Assembly (NCBI RefSeq): GCF_000517105.1
Contig: NZ_KI912149.1
Coordinates: forward strand, 1,017,946-1,081,945
Direction of reading: 5' to 3'
DNA: 64,000 bases
From: Fischerella sp. PCC 9605
GTDB lineage: Bacteria; Cyanobacteriota; Cyanobacteriia; Cyanobacteriales; Nostocaceae
Part shown: positions 42,358 to 49,691 of the stretch, one piece after another
Numbering within the stretch: position 1 is the stretch's first letter
Layout of the letters: each line of letters begins with the position of its first letter
The notes under the pieces: model-generated
What the model was told of the DNA's origin: nothing
Seen by the model: only the letters and a program-made list of their open reading frames with translations
The model's database searches: none
Position numbers and translations under genes: made by a program

Positions 42358-45288
42358 TCATAGCTGTGACTCCTGTTGTTGATAAAGACAGTAATAGCGT
42401 CCTTTCATTGCCATAAGTTCGGCATGTGTTCCTTGCTCGGCAATTACACCCTGATCCATGATGATGATGATATCGGCGTTTTTGACGGTGTTAAGACGGT
42501 GAGTGATGAAAAAGACTGTACGTTCCCGAAATACCTCCATCAAATTGCGACATACTTGTTGTTCAGACTGGTAATCTAATGCACTGGTGGCTTCATCGAG
42601 AATTAGTAATCTGGGGTTTTGCAAAACTGTACGTGCGATCGCAATTCGTTGTCGTTGTCCACCAGAAAGGGCAGAACCCCGTTCTCCAACAATTGTGTTG
42701 TAGCCGTTGGGTAGTCCCATGATGAAATCGTGGGCAGCAGCAGCTTTAGCAGCAGCAATAATTTCCTCGGTAGTTGCGTCTGGTCGAATGAGGGCAATAT
42801 TATCTTGAATTGTTCCCTCAAACAACAGGGTATCCTGTAGCACCATCCCAATCTGTCGGCGCAATGAATTCAATTCTACTTTCCTGATATCATAGCCGTC
42901 AATTTGAATTTGTCCTGCTACGGGTTCGTAGAGTCGCGGTAACAATTTTGTCATTGTGCTTTTACCAGAACCGCTTTGTCCAACAATACCAACAAAGGTA
43001 CCAGCAGGAATATCAAGATTGATATTCAGAAGTTGTAGGGCATCATCAGGGTTAAAGCCAAAGGAAACGCCTATGTATTTGACTGCTCCTTGAATTTCTG
43101 GTAACTGAATGTTGTTGCGATCGCTTAACTGTACTTCTGGCGTTGTATCTAAAACATCACCAAGGCGTTCGATGGATAATGCTACTTCTTGGAAGTTCTG
43201 TGACAGTTGAATCAGACGCAGTAGTGGGCTGGTAACATAACCAGCAATAATCCGAAAGGCAATTAGTTGTCCTAGTGTGAGTTTATCGGAGATGACTAAA
43301 TGAGCGCCTACCCACAGCAATACAAAACTAGAGAATTGATTTAAAAATCCACTGATGGAGTTGGCTGTGCTGGAAGTCAGGACATTTTTGAAACCAGCAC
43401 TGATGTAGCGGGTGTAGCGTTCATGCCATTGCCAGCGAGATTTCAATTCGATATTTTGTGCCTTCACCGTTTGAATGCCGGTGATGATCTCGACAAGGTA
43501 GGACTGGGTATCGGCGTAGCGTTCAGCCTTTTTTCGCAACTGTTGTTGAACAATAGGAACAACAAGAGTTGTCAAGACTGCAAATAATGGCACGGTGGCG
43601 AGGGCGACGAGTGTTAGCACCCAGCTGTAAAACAGCATGACACCTATATAAATCACAGAGAACAGGGCATCTAGCACCACTGTCAGGGCTGTTCCTGTCA
43701 AAAATTGACGAATATTCTCCAGTTCATTGATGCGTCCCGCCAATTCTCCCACGCGGCGACGCTCAAAATAACTGAGGGGCAATCGCAAAAGGTGATCGAT
43801 TACCTCTGACCCCAAGCGGATGTCTATACGGTTAGTAGTGTCAGCAAACAAATAGGTACGCAGACTCGTTAAGATCGCCTCAAACACTGCAATCACGAGC
43901 AAGAATATCCCCAGGATATCTAGAGTGTCAAGGCTTTTTTGAATTAATACGGTATCGATGATGATTTGGGTGATGATTGGGTTTGCCAAACCAAATACCT
44001 GAACAAAAAAGGAAGCAACCAGAACTTCCACTAATACCAAGCGGTATTTGTAGATAGAAGGCAAAAACCAACGCAGACTAAATTTTTCTGGGCGATCGCT
44101 TTCTGCCTTTTCTACCATTAATACTTGTCCTGATTGCCCCCAAATGTCGGCAAACTCAGCAGCAGAATAGCTAGAGATTCCCTTGGATGGATCGGCTATA
44201 ACAACTTCGCGTTCTGTAATTTTGTATAGCAGGGCGAAACTATCTTGCCAGTAAATTATTGCTGGCGCATTGAGGCGGTTGATGACATTAGCAGGAACTT
44301 TAGCTAATTGGGCGTGCAAACCCATCATTTCTACAACTGCTCCCGCCACTTGCAAGGAAATCTGCTTTTTCGACTTCTGTTGATTGGTCAAAACTTTGCG
44401 GATTAAATCGCGGCGAAAAGAACCCCCTAAGATGCGACTCAACATCTGGAAACAGGCCAAGGGAGCATCAATATTACCCTGTCCCGATACAAAGATCGTG
44501 TCTGCTGGTGCGATGCTTTCAGCAGCGGGGTTGGGTGGGTATTCTGGAGCAGGAGAAATTTTTAAACTGGGAGTGGGAGGAGGATTTTTATTTTCAGTCT
44601 TCCAAGGAATGCCGAGTAAGCGTACTTCGGTTTCACTGTCCCAAGTCTTCCTTGAGTGACTCAACGATAATCGACTACCAACTGTCATATCGTCAATGCT
44701 GCCAGCACTGACCAACCACAAGCGCTTATCATCAAGTTGTTGGGAATTTACCGTTCCTGCGGGTAAATTCACTACTTTTGTATCTTGCCAAACTTGACGC
44801 GCTAAATCTTTTAGATTAGTGGCAGCATCTGCTTGACGCTGGAGTTCCAAACTTAGGAGTTCAAATACTTCTATAATGTGGGGGCGCGATCGCACTGCTT
44901 GTTCAAATTCTGGTACTGTACTCATCAATCCCAGAAATTCTGCTGCTTCTATAGTGATGGCGATGACTTCTGTAGAGGCGATCGCCGCTTCGCAGCCTAC
45001 CCCACGCAACAATCCTAACCAACCCAGGAACTCTCCTTTCTCTACCACCGTCAAACTAACTTGAGACTCCATCCGCTGGTCATAACCCAATACCCTCGCT
45101 TGTCCTTGATAAATTACCATGACTTGCGCTGGCATTCTTCCCCTGACTAGCATCCACTGTCCGGTACGATATTGCAGCAGTTGACAGTTAACAACGAGTG
45201 TATCTAAGCTGGCACGCGGAAGTTGTGCAAACGGGGGAGTGTCGGCTAAGAATTCTAATATTTCAGCTTGGGTGATACCTGGCTTCAT
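42358..45288 (-). CDS. Type I secretion ABC transporter with cNMP-binding and degenerate C39 domains
   Basis: 976 residues. Order: a cyclic-nucleotide-binding-like domain (about 15-140, QYRTGQWMLVRGRMPAQVMV...GEFLGWLGLL); a proline-rich linker; a C39-like domain (260-393); an exporter membrane domain (about 410-690); and a nucleotide-binding domain with Walker A GQSGSGKS (770-777), LSGGQRQR (874-881) and LLILDEA (894-900). In the C39 part the motif normally reading D/E-C-G-x-A is DAPLA, so the catalytic Cys is Ala275; the His position is Ser/Asp (WQDSFALL). It should therefore bind cargo without cutting it, like HlyB. The frame is open to a TTG at 45309, but the ATG at 45288 overlaps the upstream stop codon by 4 nt (ATGA). 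Confidence 0.93.
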   Translation of the reverse strand: MKPGITQAEILEFLADTPPFAQLPRASLDTLVVNCQLLQYRTGQWMLVRGRMPAQVMVIYQGQARVLGYDQRMESQVSLTVVEKGEFLGWLGLLRGVGCEAAIASTEVIAITIEAAEFLGLMSTVPEFEQAVRSRPHIIEVFELLSLELQRQADAATNLKDLARQVWQDTKVVNLPAGTVNSQQLDDKRLWLVSAGSIDDMTVGSRLSLSHSRKTWDSETEVRLLGIPWKTENKNPPPTPSLKISPAPEYPPNPAAESIAPADTIFVSGQGNIDAPLACFQMLSRILGGSFRRDLIRKVLTNQQKSKKQISLQVAGAVVEMMGLHAQLAKVPANVINRLNAPAIIYWQDSFALLYKITEREVVIADPSKGISSYSAAEFADIWGQSGQVLMVEKAESDRPEKFSLRWFLPSIYKYRLVLVEVLVASFFVQVFGLANPIITQIIIDTVLIQKSLDTLDILGIFLLVIAVFEAILTSLRTYLFADTTNRIDIRLGSEVIDHLLRLPLSYFERRRVGELAGRINELENIRQFLTGTALTVVLDALFSVIYIGVMLFYSWVLTLVALATVPLFAVLTTLVVPIVQQQLRKKAERYADTQSYLVEIITGIQTVKAQNIELKSRWQWHERYTRYISAGFKNVLTSSTANSISGFLNQFSSFVLLWVGAHLVISDKLTLGQLIAFRIIAGYVTSPLLRLIQLSQNFQEVALSIERLGDVLDTTPEVQLSDRNNIQLPEIQGAVKYIGVSFGFNPDDALQLLNINLDIPAGTFVGIVGQSGSGKSTMTKLLPRLYEPVAGQIQIDGYDIRKVELNSLRRQIGMVLQDTLLFEGTIQDNIALIRPDATTEEIIAAAKAAAAHDFIMGLPNGYNTIVGERGSALSGGQRQRIAIARTVLQNPRLLILDEATSALDYQSEQQVCRNLMEVFRERTVFFITHRLNTVKNADIIIIMDQGVIAEQGTHAELMAMKGRYYCLYQQQESQL

Positions 45289-46037
45289 GCCGCAACAGAC
45301 TCCACACAATGGTTAGAAGATTGTAGGCGCGTTTGAATTTGTGTTTGTATCCAGCTTTCAAAGAGTTCGTCTAGCAACCACAACTGCATAGTTTCATCCA
45401 ACTGTGCAGGCAAGAATTTCTCTAGGCGAATAATCACAAACCAATCGGCTATTAAGCGTGGTTCCCAAAGTTGCCCTGGTTGACTCGCAGACAAAATTTT
45501 TTGAATTACCGGATGGGGTTGAGACAAAGGAACTGGTCCCAAAACTCCCCCTGTTTTTGATTCTGGGCCTTGGGAATACTGCTGGGCGGCGGCGGCAAAG
45601 GATTGTTCTCCCTCAAGAATCCGAAAATATAATTCCTGGACTAGCCCTTCATCCTGGGTGCGAATCATGGAATACACGACTTGATCCAGGTCTGCTTTGC
45701 GTTGTAGGAAATAGGACTCCAGTTTTTTGCCCCACATGGCATACTGGAATTTCTTGATCAGTACTGGACGAATTGCCAACTCTTGCATCGCTGCTTCAGT
45801 GAGATGGTGCTGTTGCAACCATGTCTTTTGTAGCTCTTTTGAGGTGAGTTGGTAACGTTGGCAAAAGTGGGCGATCGCTGCTTCTTTTTCTGCTTCTGTG
45901 CAAGAAAATTGGGCGATCGCTTCGTCTATCACTTTGGCCCGTAAGACCTGCGGCAACAACTGGTAACGATGCAGTAAAGACAACAATTCATCTGCCTGAA
46001 GCATTTCGCTACCCACTAGTAAGCTTTGTGTCGTCAT
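45285..46037 (-). CDS. PpiC/parvulin-like peptidyl-prolyl isomerase of the secretion cluster
   Basis: 250 residues without a signal peptide. A SurA-like helical N-terminal half (about 1-115) precedes a parvulin-type domain (about 125-225; FRILEGEQSFAAAAQQYSQG, SKTGGVLGPVPLSQPHP, QLWEPRLIADWFVIIRLEKF). It is the first gene of the cluster; its stop overlaps the transporter start in ATGA, so the two are translationally coupled. I infer a cytoplasmic chaperone or foldase for the leaderless cargo. Such isomerases accompany HlyB-type transporters in other cyanobacteria. The promoter must lie in the 1.6-kb AT-rich region upstream, which it shares with the divergent cargo gene. Confidence 0.85.
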   Translation of the reverse strand: MTTQSLLVGSEMLQADELLSLLHRYQLLPQVLRAKVIDEAIAQFSCTEAEKEAAIAHFCQRYQLTSKELQKTWLQQHHLTEAAMQELAIRPVLIKKFQYAMWGKKLESYFLQRKADLDQVVYSMIRTQDEGLVQELYFRILEGEQSFAAAAQQYSQGPESKTGGVLGPVPLSQPHPVIQKILSASQPGQLWEPRLIADWFVIIRLEKFLPAQLDETMQLWLLDELFESWIQTQIQTRLQSSNHCVESVAA

Positions 46038-47667
46038 AATTCCTGACTAGCACATTCGGTATTCTAAGGTTTGGGCAGAAATCTGAACAACTCACGCTGT
46101 GAGAGTATCTAAAGTGTCTAACAAGTTTTTCAGCCCTATATCTCTTTTCTTTACATGTTTGTTTTACCACATCAGGATTTTTTCTAATAAGATTTTGTCA
46201 ATTTTTAATCCTAGAATTTTATCCGACTTAGCTAAAATATCACATTCTATACTGATTTCAGAAATTTTAGACCTAATTTTTTACAGAGTTTGCTTCTTTT
46301 TTTAACGAGATAAAAATTTTTAGTAAATAAAATTACAATCAAAAAAAATTCGTTACCTGTGTTTGTTATAGATATCAAGACTATAATACTTGCAGATGTT
46401 GGATTTTATCAATAGTTGATGGCTCGTGAGTAAAAAATACTGTTAATCACCTTGCTTAAGTACTAAAGGTTAAAAATCAGTACATTAATTTGTATAAAAA
46501 TTAATCAGTATAACCGATATTTTTCCTCCTCGTCAGTTTGGATTAAAGTTTTTGCAATCAGAAAAAATAATTTACCTCAGTAATATTGCTAGTCTTTTGC
46601 CATATTAAAAGTATTAAAAATAGCAAATATTTGAAATTTGCTACATCAATTTTGAGGAATAAAATGGCATTTTTGATGAAATTATGATGTTGTGAGAGTT
46701 TTATTTTATGAATATTCCAATATGCAGCATTTTCTCTGAAATAGCACGGTTTGACAGCTTTATTTATGCATGTACGAGTATATGTATTTGAGGTAATACT
46801 TTAACAAATCTTTAAATGGGAAGGATTATTTTATTTTTTTTGTATACAAAAAATCGCTGAAGCTGATATACTCGTTAAAAGCAAATTACGTGAAAGTGCG
46901 TACGTATACAGGTTTGCATCCGAATCCCTAGATTTTGCAAGTATCTAATTTTTTTGTAGAGATACTTGTTTTTACTTGCTTAACTAGTGAAAAAAGCAAA
47001 GTCGCAAACCGCTCCAATGTAGGGGTAATCCAAAATTAACGATAAAATACCCCTACAAGTCAACGTTCTGCCTCGACTGACATTTGCATTCTGTGTAAGA
47101 ATGCGGAATGTCTTGTAGGGCGTGCCTGTAAATCTGATGAGTCGAGGATTCAGATGAGTACTAGTTCCACAATTCCAGTTTTTCCCGAGCAAAAGTCCCT
47201 CAAAAACGATATCCTAAGGGACACCAGACATTACCAAGGATCGATTACTTACGTCATTCTCTTTTGAAGCCACAGGTCTGAATCTAATTGTCACAACCAA
47301 GGCAAATCAATGGGCCTCTGAGCAAATCTTGTTTCTAAATAGATGAAACTTACGGATGCAGGGCTAACAGTAGCTCCGCTGCAACAAGTCGTCATGCAAT
47401 TGCTAAAACTCAATATACAGCAGAGGTTCCAAAAATAAAATTGCCTTAGTTCAAAGCATACTCCAGGCAAAAACTAAGCTTTTTTGAAAGCCTTGATAGC
47501 GTGGTGGTTCATAGTAGCGCACAACGTTTACTTTGCTAGCACCTTGGTTACAGTTTCGCTCTGATTACCCTTGCTTAGCCCTCTTCAGGTTTGCTTCTAC
47601 CAAAAGTTGCAGCAGAGTGGTTATTCCTGCTGAATTCATGCAAACAAATCTTTGTGAGGACAGATTA
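46038..47667. promoter_or_regulatory. 1.6-kb AT-rich divergent region between secretion genes and cargo genes
   Basis: Very AT-rich, with no convincing ORF on either strand. It holds an inverted repeat TGTAGGGGTA/TACCCCTACA (47018-47027/47048-47057) with a 20-base loop. Both flanking transcription units start from it, so it should contain at least two promoters. TGAGGA (47655-47660) is the ribosome-binding site of the cargo gene. A 45-codon in-frame upstream extension (47533-47667) is judged non-coding. Confidence 0.5.
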
Positions 47668-49425
47668 ATGGCATCAGACAACGCAACATTTGAAAAACAG
47701 GTTCTTGACCTCACTAACCAAGAACGAGCTAAGGCTGGTCTTCAACCTCTAAAAGGAAATGCTGAACTGGACTATGCTGCTGACAAGTATGCTGAAGACA
47801 TGTCAGAACGCGGTGTCTTAAGTCATACAGGACCAGATGGCTCTCAACCGTGGGACAGAGCTAAGGCAGTTGGCTATGAAGCTCAAACGATGGGAGAGAA
47901 CATTGCAGCAGGGCAAAAAACACCTGAACAGGTTGTTCAAGCTTGGATGAATAGCCCTGGACACCGAGCTAATATTCTTAACCCTAATTATACAGAGCTT
48001 GGCGTTGGTTTTCATGACAACTATTGGGGTCAGCTTTTTGGTAGTGGAGATACGAACCCCGCTAGCAACATACCAACTGGCACTAATCAAGGAACTGGTA
48101 ACGACACTCTCCCTAGCGACAAGGGTAGCAATAACACCATGCCCGAGGATAAAGGCACTACCGTTCCTGGTGACAAGGGTAGCAATAACACCATGCCCGA
48201 GGACAAAGGCACTACCGTTCCCGGCGACAAGGGTAGCAATAACACCATGCCCGAGGATAAAGGCACTACCGTTCCCGGCGACAAGGGTAGCAATAACACC
48301 ATGCCCGAGGACAAAGGCACTACCGTTCCTGGTGACAAGGGTAGCAATAACACCATGCCCGAGGACAAAGGCACTACCGTTCCTGGTGACAAGGGTAGCA
48401 ATAACACCATGCCCGAGGACAAAAGCACTACCGTTCCTGGTGACAAGGGTAGCAATAACACCATGCCCGAGGATAAAGGTACTACCGTTCCTGGTGACAA
48501 GGGTAGCAATAACACAATGCCCGAGGATAAAGCAGGGAACGATGCGACATTTGAAAAACAGGTTCTTGAACTCACCAACCAAGAACGAGCCAAGGCTGGT
48601 CTTCAACCTCTAAAAGGAAATGCTGAACTGGACTATGCTGCTGACAAGTATGCTGAAGACATGTCAGAACGCGGTGTCTTAAGTCATACAGGGCCAGATG
48701 GCTCTCAAGCGTGGGATCGAGCTAAAGCAGTTGGCTATGAATCTCAATACTTTGGAGAAAACATCGCAGCAGGTCAGAGAACACCTGAAGAAGTTGTTCA
48801 AGATTGGATGAATAGTCCAGGGCACCGAGCAAATATCCTCAACAGTAACTATACTGAGCTCGGCGTTGGTTTTCATGACAACTATTGGTCTCAGAGTTTT
48901 GGTAGTGGAGATACGAACCCCGCTAGCAACATACCAAACCCTACATCTAACTCAGGATCAAATCCTACATCTCAACCTACTTCTGACGCTAATCAAGGAA
49001 CTGACACCCTTACCGTCAAAGGAGTTAACAATATCTCAGATGACACTAAAGGCTATGATGTCCTTGGAGGCAAATCAGGTAATAATGAATTCAAAGGAGG
49101 AGACAGTGACGACGTCCTCACAGGCAAAAACAGTATGAGCGCTCCGGGACGCGATCGCCACTCCAACAGTATGCAAGACAAGGGAGACACCTTTACTGCT
49201 TCTGACTCCAATCAAGATATTACTGGCTTGCACCGGATGATGACTGGTCCAAGCGATCATCGCAACTCGAAAAATTTCTCTAACTATCTAAAAATGGATA
49301 CATTTGGAGCTGAGCCAACTGTTCGACCTGACATGGATGGTAATACAAAACCTGGCGGGTTAGAGAAAAATATCCTTTCACAAAACGCTGATCCATCCCG
49401 TTTAACTACTAACTCTATGTTCTGA
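47668..49425 (+). CDS. Secreted repeat protein with two CAP domains and RTX-like end (T1SS cargo candidate)
   Basis: 585 residues, no signal peptide. CAP domain 1 (about 5-128; H53 in LSHTGPDG, GENIAAGQ with E77, SPGHRANILN with H99) and CAP domain 2 (about 293-428) are nearly identical. They are joined by eight copies of an 18-residue unit, DKGSNNTMPEDKGTTVPG (151-288, the last partial). After a second linker come RTX-like fragments (GYDVLGGKSGNNEFKGGDSD) and a C-terminal module (514-585) shared with the protein encoded at 49692. The ATG at 47668 follows TGAGGA. The open frame reaches back to 47533, but that part has no ribosome-binding site. Inferred export is through the neighbouring type I system. 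CAP proteins act extracellularly; the role here is unknown. Confidence 0.88.
   Translation: MASDNATFEKQVLDLTNQERAKAGLQPLKGNAELDYAADKYAEDMSERGVLSHTGPDGSQPWDRAKAVGYEAQTMGENIAAGQKTPEQVVQAWMNSPGHRANILNPNYTELGVGFHDNYWGQLFGSGDTNPASNIPTGTNQGTGNDTLPSDKGSNNTMPEDKGTTVPGDKGSNNTMPEDKGTTVPGDKGSNNTMPEDKGTTVPGDKGSNNTMPEDKGTTVPGDKGSNNTMPEDKGTTVPGDKGSNNTMPEDKSTTVPGDKGSNNTMPEDKGTTVPGDKGSNNTMPEDKAGNDATFEKQVLELTNQERAKAGLQPLKGNAELDYAADKYAEDMSERGVLSHTGPDGSQAWDRAKAVGYESQYFGENIAAGQRTPEEVVQDWMNSPGHRANILNSNYTELGVGFHDNYWSQSFGSGDTNPASNIPNPTSNSGSNPTSQPTSDANQGTDTLTVKGVNNISDDTKGYDVLGGKSGNNEFKGGDSDDVLTGKNSMSAPGRDRHSNSMQDKGDTFTASDSNQDITGLHRMMTGPSDHRNSKNFSNYLKMDTFGAEPTVRPDMDGNTKPGGLEKNILSQNADPSRLTTNSMF
48118..48531 (+). repeat. 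54-bp tandem coding repeats (7 full plus 1 partial)
   Basis: Seven exact-length 54-bp units start at 48118, plus a 36-bp partial eighth (48496-48531). They differ mainly at third positions (GAGGATAAA/GAGGACAAA, GTTCCTGGT/GTTCCCGGC). One unit carries AGC for GGC, giving KSTT. The high identity points to recent expansion. Confidence 0.95.
49207..49422 (+). other. C-terminal module shared by the two cargo proteins, copy 1
   Basis: 72 residues (514-585) beginning SNQDITGLHRMM and containing VRPDM, KP-GGL and QNADPS. It aligns over its whole length with the last 68 residues of the glycosidase-like protein (51609-51812). The position at the extreme C-terminus suits a type I secretion signal. Confidence 0.75.
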
Positions 49426-49463
49426 TATCCATAGCACTTTTCAATTGGATACAGCACGCTTTG

Positions 49464-49521
49464 ACCCCACTCCGCATTTAGAGAGGAAACCTTTGGTATC
49501 AGTCTTTGATCGGAGTGGGGT
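49464..49521 (+). terminator. GC-rich hairpin after the CAP-protein gene
   Basis: ACCCCACTCCG (49464-49474) pairs with CGGAGTGGGGT (49511-49521), 11 perfect pairs, starting 39 bp after the stop codon. The T-run is weak (TTCTAA). It could end or attenuate transcription before the next cargo gene. Confidence 0.6.
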
Positions 49522-49539
49522 TCTAACTGCGTAATTGGG

Positions 49540-49612
49540 GATTAGTGAGAACTATGAATAGTGAATGCTGAATGCTGAAAATTTCATAATTCATAATTCA
49601 TAATTTTTATGC
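49540..49612. repeat. AATGCTG/ATAATTC repeats
   Basis: Heptamers GTGAATGCTGAATGCTG and CATAATTCATAATTC in the spacer between the two cargo genes. Confidence 0.8.
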
Positions 49613-49691
49613 CCATTGCCTCACTTTGTTCAGCTGCGTAAATTTTGAGGATGTCTACCAGCTGAATTGACTTGATTCAAGGAACAAAATT

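Noticed and set aside
46980-47192. 70-codon minus-strand ORF in the secretion-region spacer
   Set aside because: It spans an inverted repeat and has no start signal or recognisable features.
48118-48531. CRISPR-like regular repeats
   Set aside because: Units are contiguous 54-bp coding repeats with no unique spacers, and no cas genes are present.
47818-48613. Long minus-strand and alternative-frame ORFs over the 54-bp repeats
   Set aside because: Same effect of a stop-free repeat; the CAP-protein frame has domains and a ribosome-binding site.
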